A DNA stretch of 64,000 nucleotides from Bog-159 sp035308525. Lineage in GTDB: Bacteria > Acidobacteriota > Terriglobia > Bryobacterales > Bryobacteraceae. The position numbers and the translations under genes were made by a program. The DNA lies in the NCBI GenBank assembly GCA_035308525.1, contig DATGGM010000039.1, positions 4,443 to 68,442 of the forward strand, given 5' to 3'. A model generated the notes under the pieces. It saw nothing but the letters and a program-made list of their open reading frames with translations. It did no database searches and had not been told where the DNA came from. Shown in pieces: positions 7,541 through 15,593 of this stretch (position 1 is its first letter; every line of letters begins with the position of its first letter).

Positions 7541-8308
7541 TCACGACAATGGCCAGATAAACAGAATCAAGCGCACGAGCACCACATCCGCGAGAATCAC
7601 AAACAGCGAAGCCAGTACCACGGAGCTGGTGGCGGTCCTCCCGACCCCTTCTGTCCCGCCCTTCGTGCGCATACCTTGAAAACATGCCACCACACCGATG
7701 ATCAGCCCGAAGACCGCTGTCTTCAGGATGGGCGGGATATAGTCACTGAATGCGACCTCTTTAAAACCACTGTCCAGGAAGAGGCGCAATGAAATCGGAT
7801 CCCACAGAGTGTTGGCGACCCAGCCCATGAAAATACCGCAGAAATTGGCTGCGACGGTGAGCAACGGAAGCATCAACGTGCATGCCAGCACTCGTGTAAC
7901 GGCCAGGTATCGATAGGGATCCACGGCGGACGCTTCCATGGCATCAATCTGCTCCGTCACCTTCATAGATCCCAGTTCCGCCCCGATGCCTGCGCCGGCG
8001 CGTCCGCTCACCACCAGGCCGGTGATCACCGGCCCGCTCTCTTTTATGATTGAGAACACGATAATGGCCGGCAGAAGCGATTTGGCTCCAAAGCGGACCA
8101 TGCCGTCACGCGTCTCCAACGAGAGCACCACGCCGGTGGCTGCGCCGGCCAAGGCTACCAAGGGCAGCGACATCGCGCCAATCGCATCACATTGCCGAAC
8201 AAACTCCCGCCACTCATATGGCGGAGTCACTGCGGCTTTGGCGAGACGCGCACAGAACAAGCCGAGTTCCCCAAACCATTCGAAACCGGATCGTAATAAC
8301 CCGCCCAC
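7541..8308 (-). CDS. mlaE: MlaE-family ABC transporter permease
   Basis: A 255-residue permease, normal length for MlaE. It has an N-terminal amphipathic helix and about five membrane segments. The conserved MlaE block is present: ESGPVITGLVVSGRAGAGIG, then AELGSMKVTEQIDAMEASAV with DPYRYLAVTRVLA. This is the inner-membrane part of the Mla complex that moves phospholipid for outer-membrane asymmetry, or a related lipid. It begins with GTG and has only a weak ribosome site. It is the first gene of the mlaE-mlaF-mlaD unit. Confidence 0.9.
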   Translation of the reverse strand: MGGLLRSGFEWFGELGLFCARLAKAAVTPPYEWREFVRQCDAIGAMSLPLVALAGAATGVVLSLETRDGMVRFGAKSLLPAIIVFSIIKESGPVITGLVVSGRAGAGIGAELGSMKVTEQIDAMEASAVDPYRYLAVTRVLACTLMLPLLTVAANFCGIFMGWVANTLWDPISLRLFLDSGFKEVAFSDYIPPILKTAVFGLIIGVVACFQGMRTKGGTEGVGRTATSSVVLASLFVILADVVLVRLILFIWPLS

Positions 8309-8524
8309 ACCTGGAACGTTGCCTGTCGAGGGCCAAACCCGTAGGAACCATCCGGCCGGAAGAATTTTCGGTAGCCTCGTGCACAGAATTCATGTACGTT
8401 GGCATACGCCTGATTCAAAGGTTCGCGGAGCGCCTCTCCTGCCCGGTACGACCGCGCACTTTGGAGGCCCATCCGGGGCAATCATGGATTTGACGCGAAA
8501 TTCGCACGGGAGCACACTGTTTGC

Positions 8525-8650
8525 GTGCGCCGGATTTTCCGGATCCTGCGGTTGATTCCGTTCACACCGTGGTGGCTGCTCGCCAGCCGAAAGCAAAGCC
8601 GGCGTGAAATGGCCGAGCACCTGCGGCACTATTACGCGAACGGGCAGTAG
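8525..8650 (+). CDS. Possible 41-residue basic small protein or gene remnant
   Basis: A short GTG-initiated frame reading VRRIFRILRLIPFTPWWLLA, then SRKQSRREMAEHLRHYYANG and a stop. One hydrophobic segment is followed by a basic helix. The REMAEHL stretch is like the N-terminal region of acidobacterial ADOP permeases, so this could be a remnant of one, but the match is too short to prove. No good ribosome site is present. It ends one base before the convergent metallothionein gene. Confidence 0.22.
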   Translation: MRRIFRILRLIPFTPWWLLASRKQSRREMAEHLRHYYANGQ

Positions 8651-8651
8651 G

Positions 8652-8819
8652 CTACGCAGCCGGCTGGCTCTCCGCCAGTTCACAGCCATCATGCCCGCAG
8701 TTGCAGGAAATTTCCGTCGTGTCGCCGGCATCCTCGCAGTATTGACTGCAATATTTGCTGTCTGCTCCGGCGGAACAATTGCAAGCCGGGTGGGCACATT
8801 TTTTCATCTCTTGCGACAT
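8652..8819 (-). CDS. Bacterial metallothionein
   Basis: A 55-residue cysteine-rich protein with eight cysteines and two histidines in the order KKCAHPACNC, KYCSQYCEDAGDTTEISCNC, GHDGC. The CAHPxCxC and YCExAGDTTEIxCxCGHxxC blocks are the signature of the bacterial metallothionein family (SmtA/MymT relatives). It binds Zn, Cu or Cd through thiolate clusters and buffers or detoxifies metal. The ATG is set by AGGAGG 7 bases upstream. The gene stands alone between the mla operon and the redox operon. Confidence 0.88.
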   Translation of the reverse strand: MSQEMKKCAHPACNCSAGADSKYCSQYCEDAGDTTEISCNCGHDGCELAESQPAA

Positions 8820-9321
8820 GGGTGAACCTCCTGCGTGTACTGGAGCAAGATGAGCGCCACAAATCCGGCTCTTCGGGCGAGGGCGCACCCTCTATAGCGC
8901 CGCCAGCTCCCACAATTTGTCGTCACATTCGAGGATTGGTTTGTGCCAAACCAGATGTAGCGTCTCAATTCGTACCGTTTCGAGGATATTGAAGGCAGAG
9001 GTTGTTTCCGCGAAGTTTCGCAAGCGCCGGGAACGGCGCGTTTCTTTGTGGGATAAAGGGCGCCTAAATGTGGCGCCCTCGACAAGTGCGGACGGAATCG
9101 GCCGTAGGTCGAGAATCCTCGGATCGGGTCAAATTCAAGCGTGCCGTCCAAGACAGGCGCACGGTGGAAGCTGCGCTGCGCGGACTACCAGCCTGTCGGA
9201 TATCAAGACCTTCGAGTCTGAAAATCCGGCACGCTACATCTACTGCGCTACCCGCGCTCCCGTGTTTTCATCGGCATACACCCAGGCCCCCCACGTGCAC
9301 TTCTCTTCGCGGAGGTAAATC
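8820..9321. other. Intergenic region, about 500 bp, no gene supported
   Basis: Open frames on both strands here are short, lack ribosome sites and look like random GC-rich frames. It must hold the promoters of the metallothionein gene (minus) and of the redox operon starting at 9322 (plus). I searched by eye for a sigma-54 TGGC-N8-TTGC site, because a sigma-54 regulator lies downstream of the operon, and found none that is convincing. Confidence 0.5.
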
Positions 9322-9579
9322 GTGTCCCTTATGAATTGGAGCGATCCGGACAGTAGCTGGCTCAACATCACCAATATCGTCCTCGGTGTGGTGGTGGCGC
9401 TCTGTGTGGTCCTAATGCTGGCCGGCATTGCGCACGAGTTCCTATCGCGCGTGCGGAGACGCCGCGCGATCGACGCGGAGCTCGACCGCGACATGCGCCT
9501 GCTCAACGACGATCACGCGTTCGATTCCACGAACCTGGGCATCACCATGGCGGATGGCGGCGAGAAACGCAAACCATGA
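9322..9579 (+). CDS. Small single-span membrane protein, first gene of the Qrc-like operon
   Basis: An 85-residue protein with one strong membrane helix (about 15-38, NIVLGVVVALCVVLMLAGIA) and a charged cytoplasmic tail (SRVRRRRAIDAELDRDMRLL). I do not recognise a family. GGAGG lies 7 bases before the GTG start; an ATG three codons later is an alternative. The stop overlaps the next start (ATGA), so it is translationally coupled to the GcvH-like protein and is probably an accessory or assembly subunit of the complex encoded downstream (inference). Confidence 0.7.
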   Translation: MSLMNWSDPDSSWLNITNIVLGVVVALCVVLMLAGIAHEFLSRVRRRRAIDAELDRDMRLLNDDHAFDSTNLGITMADGGEKRKP

Positions 9580-10463
9580 ATTGCCCTTTTTTCCAGGAAA
9601 CGCGCGTCAAGTACTGCGAGAAATCCGCGGTCCGGAGAATGATTCCTATGGCCGGGAATGTCGCGCAGGAAACCTGCTCTTCGCCGCGCTATGGGGAGTG
9701 CGCCATATACCAGCGCGATGCTGAAGATTCCCAGAAACGGCAATGTCCGTACCTGCACGAATCGCTGGCGCAGTCCTGCCGCGCATCGGCCGTCTCGCGA
9801 CTGATTCCGTACCACGAGCCGCTGTTGAGCCGGTGCGGCACCGACTCTTACCGCTACTGCGACGTCTACCTGGGTGCAGCCAATCCGCCCGCAGAGCCGG
9901 CCACCGGTTTGGTGGGCGGCATCCGGGTTCCCCTGTGGTTGCAGTATTCCGCCAACCACATGTGGCTGGATGCCGCCAAGGGTGGTTCCTATCACCTGGG
10001 CCTGGACGCCTTTCTGGCCCGCGTCTTTGGCGCCGTGGAGAGCATCACTTTCCTGGCACAGACCAGTGTCCACCGGCCTAGTGCGGTGCTCACGGTGCGT
10101 GGAGTGGATCTGGAACTTGTGTTTCCCAACCCGATCCTGCTTACGGCATCCAATCTTTATCTGCGCGCGAAACCGGCCAAGCTCACGGCGGACCCTTACG
10201 GCATGGGCTGGCTTTTCCAAGGCGCGCAATTGCCAGGTCAGCCGTCCGTAACCGCCGGCCTGGTTTGCGGCGACGCCATTCTGCCGTGGATGGAGCGGGA
10301 AATCGACCGCATGTCGGCTTTTCTGGCTGACTGCCGGTTTTCCCGTCATGCCGCAAGGGCGATGAATGATGGCGGGGTATTCAGCCCGGACCTGCTCCAG
10401 CAACTCACCCGCGAAGAAACGCTGCGCCTGTTCCACGAATTCTTTTGGGGCTTAACGGGGTGA
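9576..10463 (+). CDS. GcvH-like (lipoyl-fold) protein with Cys-rich N-terminus, lysine site lost
   Basis: A 295-residue protein. The first 95 residues contain about eleven cysteines in CPFF, YCEK, CSSPRYGEC, QCPYL, RCGTDSYRYCDVY contexts, which may bind metal. Residues about 120-200 match the glycine cleavage H-protein fold: SANHMWLDAAKGGSYHLGLD, then AFLARVFGAVESITFL. In GcvH the lipoyl lysine sits eight residues before a conserved proline; here that position in VRGVDLELVFPNP is glycine, so lipoylation is unlikely. The C-terminus (about 255-295) is helical. It overlaps the previous stop by ATGA and precedes the cytochrome gene by 2 bp. The role is probably structural or in assembly of the Qrc-like complex; this is inference. 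Confidence 0.75.
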   Translation: MNCPFFQETRVKYCEKSAVRRMIPMAGNVAQETCSSPRYGECAIYQRDAEDSQKRQCPYLHESLAQSCRASAVSRLIPYHEPLLSRCGTDSYRYCDVYLGAANPPAEPATGLVGGIRVPLWLQYSANHMWLDAAKGGSYHLGLDAFLARVFGAVESITFLAQTSVHRPSAVLTVRGVDLELVFPNPILLTASNLYLRAKPAKLTADPYGMGWLFQGAQLPGQPSVTAGLVCGDAILPWMEREIDRMSAFLADCRFSRHAARAMNDGGVFSPDLLQQLTREETLRLFHEFFWGLTG

Positions 10464-10465
10464 CT

Positions 10466-11017
10466 ATGTTTCAAGAACATCGCGGACAAATTCTGTTTCT
10501 GGGGGGAGCGCTGGCAGCCCTGGTAGCCGGCTGGGGCGGATTTCCGGCAGTGCTGTTTCAGCGCGAGCCGCAGCCGGTGGCCTTCAGCCACAAGATCCAT
10601 GCCGAAAAAGCCGGCGCCAAATGCGATGATTGCCACTTCCTGCGCGCGGACGGCACCTTTACGGGTATCCCGACATTGGACAAATGTTCCGGCTGCCACG
10701 CACAGCCTATGGGCACAACCGCGGAAGAGAAGCGCTTCATGGACCGCTATGTGACGCGCAACCGCGAGATCCCCTGGCAGGTTTATACGCGACAGCCCGA
10801 GAACGTGTATTTTTCGCACGTCTTCCACATCAAGCTGGCACACCTGGATTGCCGTCAATGCCATGGCAGGCAGGGCCAGAGCGATGCACTTGGGCCGGCC
10901 CGCGTCAATCGCATCAGCGCGTACAGTGGTTCGCCCCAGTTTCAGAATATGGATGCCTGCGAGAACTGTCACCGCCAACGCGGCGCGGCAAACAGCTGCC
11001 TGGCTTGCCACAAGTGA
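10466..11017 (+). CDS. qrcA: Membrane-anchored pentahaem cytochrome c, QrcA-like
   Basis: A 183-residue protein. An N-terminal hydrophobic segment (about 8-30) anchors or exports it. Five CxxCH haem sites lie at residues 53-57 (CDDCH), 74-78 (CSGCH), 129-133 (CRQCH), 165-169 (CENCH) and 178-182 (CLACH), with extra histidines (FSHKIH, FSHVFHIK) to serve as axial ligands, as in class III cytochromes. Order and neighbours match QrcA of the Qrc menaquinone reductase and the cytochrome of alternative complex III relatives. It would pass electrons between periplasmic cytochromes and the quinone-side subunits. D. vulgaris QrcA is described as hexahaem; five are seen here. The start is the ATG directly after the preceding stop. 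Confidence 0.85.
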   Translation: MFQEHRGQILFLGGALAALVAGWGGFPAVLFQREPQPVAFSHKIHAEKAGAKCDDCHFLRADGTFTGIPTLDKCSGCHAQPMGTTAEEKRFMDRYVTRNREIPWQVYTRQPENVYFSHVFHIKLAHLDCRQCHGRQGQSDALGPARVNRISAYSGSPQFQNMDACENCHRQRGAANSCLACHK

Positions 11018-11024
11018 GGAATTT

Positions 11025-12788
11025 ATGGGATTCACGCGACGCGATCTTTTAAGATTCTCGGGCGGGTCGGCTGCCGGGCTGCTCTTGACGCCGGTGCCCT
11101 GGACCCTGCTGCACGATACCGCCGTCCTAACGGAAAACTGGCCGGGAGTTCCCCGGCCGCGGCACGGCGAAATCGCCACTCGCTACACCACCTGCACGCT
11201 CTGCGCGGCGGGATGCGGCGTGCGGGCCAGGTGCGTCGAAGGTCAACCGGTGAGTCTCGCGGGCGTGGCGGGACATCCAGGCAGCCGCGGCGCGTTATGC
11301 CCGGCCGGATTGGCGGGACATCATCTGACATTCTGCCGCGGCCGGGCAACCGAGCCGCTGGCGAAGGGCAAACCTGTCGGGATCGACCATGCACTGGCGT
11401 CCGTCTCCGCGGCCATCGCCGAATGCGGGTCAGGCGAATCCGTGGCTATTCTGGATGCCCGGCCCGGCCGGGCGGCCTCGCTGGTCTATCGCCGCTTTCT
11501 GGCCGGGCTGCCTAAAGCAGTTCACTGCGCGCCTCCGGACGCACAGCCTTACGGCGGCTTCGGCATCGATCTCGAGAATACGCGCGCCATCCTTAGCTTC
11601 GGCGCGCGCGTTTTGGATGGCTGGCTGAGCCCCGGCCGGGTGCTCGCGAATCGCAGCTGCTTCCAACTGATTCAGGCCGAGGCGGCTTACTCGCGCACGG
11701 CATCGCTCGCCGACGTATGGGTGCCGTTGCCGCCCGGTGGCGAAGAGACCTTCGCCGCTGCCGTGGCCCGCGCCCTGCAGGGCGATGATGCCGACGCCCA
11801 GGCCGCCCACGTGGCCCGCATATTGCTCCACAACCAGCCGGCCATCGCGATTGGAGGTGGTGCGGCGGCAGCCCGGATCAACCAGATCCTCGGCAGCGTC
11901 GGACGGCCTGGCGGCTTTCTTCCCCGCCGCGACTTCATGCCGGCTACCAATATCGCCGCGCTGCCGGATCATTCGATCCGCGTCCTGCTGATCGAAGAAC
12001 CTGCGGCGAACGATAGTCTCCCTTGGGATGTCGTCGCCCGAAAGCTGGCGCAAAACCCCATGGTGGTGGCGCTCACGCCCTGGCTGGATGGTTGCGCGCA
12101 GCATGCCGACTACGTGATCCCGGCGCCCGTCTACCTGGAGTCGCTCGATGAGGCGCCCACGCCCGAGGGCTGCACGGTGGCGGGCTTCAGCCTGTCACCC
12201 GCACTGCTCCCGACACCACCCAAGCTCATGGCTCCCGCCGAATTCATTCTTCGGCTGGCGCATGACCCGTCGGCATATTCCGAGATCCTGAAGCAGCGCG
12301 TGGCGGCCATCAAGAAAGAAGCTCGTGGAACCATCTTCACTTATGCCGACGCAAAATCGACGCGCGTTGCCGATTTCGCTTCCGCCGACGATCTCTGGAA
12401 AGCGATGCTGGGGGGCGCTGCCTGGTTCGATGATCCCATCAGGTCCAGCAGGACGGAGAGCCTGCCGCGGGCCGGTTGGTCCAACCCACCGGCGGTCCCT
12501 TCTCCCGAATATCCCTTGGTCCTCATCTCCGCCGATAGTCCACCGCCGCACGGTTCGCCGCTGATGAGCAAGCTCTACCGGGAATCCGGTTTGCGGCGCT
12601 CCGCGATCGCGGCCGCCGTGCATCCCGAGACCGGCCGCGCCCATGGCCTGGCGGACGGCGGCCGCGCCATCGTAAAGATCCCCGGCGATTCATTTACGGC
12701 GCAGGTGATTTTCGATGCGGCGGTGATGCCCGGCGTGATTCAGTCGGCAGGGCGCGCGAGTTCGCCCGCCAGCATCAGGAGGGCATGA
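11025..12788 (+). CDS. qrcB: Molybdopterin-oxidoreductase-family subunit, QrcB-like
   Basis: A 587-residue protein with a Tat-like start (FTRRDLLRFSGGSAAG) and an N-terminal [4Fe-4S] motif C-x2-C-x3-C-x27-C at residues 57, 60, 64 and 92. The body follows the DMSO-reductase fold: LADVWVPLPPGGEETFAAAV, then the ADYVIPAPVYLESLDEAPTP block typical of domain IV. It is shorter than catalytic members (about 700-1000 residues). The segment between the cluster and the first Rossmann domain, which carries the metal ligand in true enzymes, appears reduced. This fits QrcB and ActB, which belong to the family but are reported to lack or not need molybdenum. The ATG lies 7 bp after the cytochrome stop (GTGAGGA site). 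Confidence 0.82.
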   Translation: MGFTRRDLLRFSGGSAAGLLLTPVPWTLLHDTAVLTENWPGVPRPRHGEIATRYTTCTLCAAGCGVRARCVEGQPVSLAGVAGHPGSRGALCPAGLAGHHLTFCRGRATEPLAKGKPVGIDHALASVSAAIAECGSGESVAILDARPGRAASLVYRRFLAGLPKAVHCAPPDAQPYGGFGIDLENTRAILSFGARVLDGWLSPGRVLANRSCFQLIQAEAAYSRTASLADVWVPLPPGGEETFAAAVARALQGDDADAQAAHVARILLHNQPAIAIGGGAAAARINQILGSVGRPGGFLPRRDFMPATNIAALPDHSIRVLLIEEPAANDSLPWDVVARKLAQNPMVVALTPWLDGCAQHADYVIPAPVYLESLDEAPTPEGCTVAGFSLSPALLPTPPKLMAPAEFILRLAHDPSAYSEILKQRVAAIKKEARGTIFTYADAKSTRVADFASADDLWKAMLGGAAWFDDPIRSSRTESLPRAGWSNPPAVPSPEYPLVLISADSPPPHGSPLMSKLYRESGLRRSAIAAAVHPETGRAHGLADGGRAIVKIPGDSFTAQVIFDAAVMPGVIQSAGRASSPASIRRA

Positions 12789-13564
12789 CCATGAACACGA
12801 CTTCATCCAGACCAGGGACCAAACCGGCGCGCTACGGTATGGCGGTCGATCTGGACCGCTGCACGGGATGCGGCGCTTGCATGATTGCCTGCGCGGTCGA
12901 GAACAACGTCGCACCGGCAGGCCCGGATGCCACCCCGCGCACCGGAATCACCTGGATGCGTGTGTATCAAATCTCCAACGGCGCGCCTTTTCCCGACAGC
13001 CGCGCCGCATTCGTCCCCATCCTTTGCCAACAGTGCGGAAAGGACACGCCTTGCGCCGCGGTCTGCCCGCAGGAGGCCGTGGAGGTGGATCCTGCCACCG
13101 GCATCGTGGATCAAATGCCGCAGCGCTGCCTGGGTTGCCGCTATTGCATGACGGCTTGCCCGTATCACGCCCGCTACTTCAACTGGTGGGATCCGCGGTG
13201 GCCGCCAGGCATGGAAAAGACTCTCAATCCAGATGTGGCGCCGCGTATGCGCGGGGTGGTCGAGAAGTGCAACTTCTGCCACGGCCGTCTGCACGCCGCC
13301 CGCGACCGGGCAGCCGCCGCAGGCCGCCGCGAACTGCTTCCCGGCGAATATGTGCCGGCCTGCGTGGAAGCCTGCCCGGCCGGCGCCATGGTGTTCGGCG
13401 ATCTCGACGACGCCGCGAGCGAGGTGGCCCGCCTGGCGCGCGACGGGCATTCTTTCCGCATCCTGGAGCGGTTGGGCACCGAGCCCAAGATCTACTACCG
13501 CACCGCGCGGCCGTGGGTCCGGCAGGCTGCCACACAGCAACGAAAGGAGACCGCCAATGCCTGA
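12785..13564 (+). CDS. qrcC: Four-cluster ferredoxin subunit, QrcC/NrfC-like
   Basis: A 259-residue iron-sulfur protein of the DmsB/NrfC/HybA type. Cysteine groups are CTGCGACMIAC (about 24-34), CQQCGKDTPCAAVCP, CLGCRYCMTACPYHARYFNW, and CNFCHGRLH ... CVEACPAGAM, enough for four cubane clusters. Such subunits carry electrons between the molybdopterin-family subunit and an NrfD-type quinone subunit; both are its neighbours. The start overlaps the QrcB-like stop (ATGA); a second ATG two codons on is possible. No signal peptide is seen, so export would depend on the Tat-bearing partner. Confidence 0.9.
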   Translation: MTMNTTSSRPGTKPARYGMAVDLDRCTGCGACMIACAVENNVAPAGPDATPRTGITWMRVYQISNGAPFPDSRAAFVPILCQQCGKDTPCAAVCPQEAVEVDPATGIVDQMPQRCLGCRYCMTACPYHARYFNWWDPRWPPGMEKTLNPDVAPRMRGVVEKCNFCHGRLHAARDRAAAAGRRELLPGEYVPACVEACPAGAMVFGDLDDAASEVARLARDGHSFRILERLGTEPKIYYRTARPWVRQAATQQRKETANA

Positions 13565-14795
13565 CGTGGATACCCAACGCATGCCGCGCGGCGTCCGCCG
13601 GTCCAGTCCGCGACAGTTCCTGCTTTGGATTCTGCCCTGGTGCGCGCTGCTGGCCTTCGGCCTGTATGGCGCCGGCCTCTGCCTGGTGAAGGGACTCAAC
13701 CAGACCAACATGGATAACCGCTTCGCCTTCGGCCTCTGGATCTTCCTGGATCTCACGGTGATTGCGCTGGGCGCCGGCGCGTTCTTCACCGGCTTTCTGC
13801 TTTACATTTTCAAGAAGAACGAGCTGAAGGCGGTCATCAACAGCGCCGTAGTGATCGGCTTCATCTGTTACAGCGGTGCCGTGGCAGCGCTCCTGGTGGA
13901 CGTAGGGCAGCCACTGCGCTTCTGGTTCACGTTCTGGCATCCCAACGTGCATTCCATGCTCACCGAAGTGACTTTCTGCATCAGTTGTTATCTCACGGTG
14001 TTATTCATCGAATACATACCGATTCTTCTGAAGAACCGCAAAATGCGCCAAGTCCCCTCGTTCCTGGTCTTCGAGTTCGAGTTGCACAAGTTGATGCCCG
14101 TGCTGGCTGGAGTGGGCACGTTCCTTTCGTTCTTCCACCAGGGATCGCTGGGCGGGTTGTATGGCGTTCTGCGCGCCCGGCCCTTCGCCTTTCGGGAGGG
14201 CTTCGCGATCTGGCCGTCCACGTTCTTTCTGTTCATCCTCTCGGCGGCGGCTGCCGGTCCGGCTTTCATTCTGCTCACCACATGGCTGGTCTCGAAGATC
14301 TCCCGCAAGCCTTTGGTCCGGCCCGAGGTACTGCCACTCCTGGGCCGCATTTCAGGAATTCTGCTGCTGGCCTACATCCTGCTGAAGGCCATCGACACGC
14401 TGGTGTGGATCAACAGCACTTCGCCGGCGAGAGGTTTCGCGGCGCACCAGTTCTACGCCTGGAAACCGTTTGGCGCCTGGATACTTTTCGTGGAGATCGT
14501 AGCTTTCGGATTGCTGCCGGCGTTGATCCTGCTGCGCCGCCGTCTGCGCCAAAGTACACCCTGGCTGGTCTCCGCGGCCGGTCTGGTCTGCCTGGGAATC
14601 GCCACGAACCGCTTCGTGCTTACCATTCAAACGCTGGCGCTGCCCACGCTGCCTTTCGATCGCTTCCTCACCTACCTGCCAAGCTGGCAGGAGACCGCCA
14701 CTTTCCTGGCTGTGGCGGCCTACGGAGTTCTTGTGTATTCCCTGTCATTCCGCTATTTGACGCTCTTTCCCCAGGAAAAGGATCTGTCATGTTAA
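13557..14795 (+). CDS. qrcD: NrfD/PsrC-type membrane quinone subunit, QrcD-like
   Basis: A 412-residue protein with about ten membrane helices and NrfD-family features: an early GLNQTNMDNRFAFGLWIFLD segment, LLVDVGQPLRFWFTFWHPNV, and HQGSLGGLYG. In Qrc, ACIII and Psr complexes this subunit binds menaquinone and may form a half proton channel. AAAGGAG 10 bases upstream fixes this ATG; the frame is open much further upstream inside the ferredoxin gene, but that part is not protein-like. Its last codons overlap the next gene by 7 bp. Confidence 0.88.
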   Translation: MPDVDTQRMPRGVRRSSPRQFLLWILPWCALLAFGLYGAGLCLVKGLNQTNMDNRFAFGLWIFLDLTVIALGAGAFFTGFLLYIFKKNELKAVINSAVVIGFICYSGAVAALLVDVGQPLRFWFTFWHPNVHSMLTEVTFCISCYLTVLFIEYIPILLKNRKMRQVPSFLVFEFELHKLMPVLAGVGTFLSFFHQGSLGGLYGVLRARPFAFREGFAIWPSTFFLFILSAAAAGPAFILLTTWLVSKISRKPLVRPEVLPLLGRISGILLLAYILLKAIDTLVWINSTSPARGFAAHQFYAWKPFGAWILFVEIVAFGLLPALILLRRRLRQSTPWLVSAAGLVCLGIATNRFVLTIQTLALPTLPFDRFLTYLPSWQETATFLAVAAYGVLVYSLSFRYLTLFPQEKDLSC

Positions 14796-15580
14796 GCCAC
14801 ATCGTTTTTCTAGGCCTTTTCTACTCAGTGCTGGCGGTAGTCTCCGCCACCGTCGGATTGTCCCTTTTCCGCGCCGTACAGGATTTCCGGGCCCGCCGCA
14901 CGGAAGCTATCTGCTGGCAGGCCACCTTCCCGGATCTGCCCGCGCGCGGGCGCGTCTGCCGTCATGAGCTCACCGGCGAGTTCCGGCATCGTACCTGCGA
15001 TAAGGCTTTCGACTGCCGCGAGTGCCAGACGCACGCCGCTCTGGCCGCCAGGCATCCACCCGGACCGGGTGAGCCTGACATCTTCGGCCTCAACTTCCCC
15101 CTCGACCGCTTCTACCATCGCGGCCACGCCTGGGCGCATCCCGAGCCGGATGGCACTGTGACGGTGGGGCTCGATGCGCTAGGCGCACGCCTGGTGGCCG
15201 ATCCGGAGGCTACCGAACTGCCTGCCGTCGGCGCGCACATTCAAACCAACGGAGCTGCCTGGCACGTGCGTAAGCGCGGCGCGGATGTGCGGGTCCTATC
15301 GCCACTCGATGGCGAAGTCGTCGCCACAGGTGGCTCACAGCACGGCTGGTACCTGAAAGTGCAGCCCGATGGCGGCCGGTTCGATGCGCGCCATCTCCTG
15401 CGCGGCGCGGAGATCCGCCCCTGGATCGCGCGCGAGACGGAGCGTCTGCAATCAGCACTGGACCCCACCAGCCAGGCACTCACGATGGCCGATGGCGGCG
15501 TCCTTATGGACGATCTCGCCACGGGCCACCCCGAAGCCGACTGGGACGCGGTCTGCTCGGAAATGTTCCTGCAGCCGTAA
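14789..15580 (+). CDS. Second GcvH-like protein of the Qrc-like operon, membrane-anchored
   Basis: A 263-residue protein. Residues 2-30 form a membrane helix (IVFLGLFYSVLAVVSATVGL). A cysteine group follows (CWQATF, VCRHELTGEFRHRTCDKAFD, CRECQTH). Residues about 105-190 match the H-protein fold: HRGHAWAHPEPDGTVTVGLD, then SPLDGEVVATG. At the place of the lipoyl lysine (eight residues before the SP proline) there is glycine; a lysine lies two positions earlier, so standard lipoylation is doubtful. The ending (DGGVLMDDL) resembles the first GcvH-like protein of this operon (NDGGVFSPDLL), so the two are probably paralogues. It overlaps the qrcD-like stop and closes the operon. Confidence 0.78.
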   Translation: MLSHIVFLGLFYSVLAVVSATVGLSLFRAVQDFRARRTEAICWQATFPDLPARGRVCRHELTGEFRHRTCDKAFDCRECQTHAALAARHPPGPGEPDIFGLNFPLDRFYHRGHAWAHPEPDGTVTVGLDALGARLVADPEATELPAVGAHIQTNGAAWHVRKRGADVRVLSPLDGEVVATGGSQHGWYLKVQPDGGRFDARHLLRGAEIRPWIARETERLQSALDPTSQALTMADGGVLMDDLATGHPEADWDAVCSEMFLQP

Positions 15581-15593
15581 AAAACGGACGCAG

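Noticed and set aside
10863..11024. N-terminal extension of the molybdopterin-family gene
   Set aside because: It overlaps the end of the cytochrome gene in another frame; the ATG at 11025 gives a proper Tat leader.
9322..15580. Alternative complex III (Act) instead of Qrc
   Set aside because: ACIII has separate ActD, ActE and ActF subunits and usually two NrfD-like proteins; only one NrfD-like gene and no ActD/E/F are seen, so Qrc-like is the better fit.
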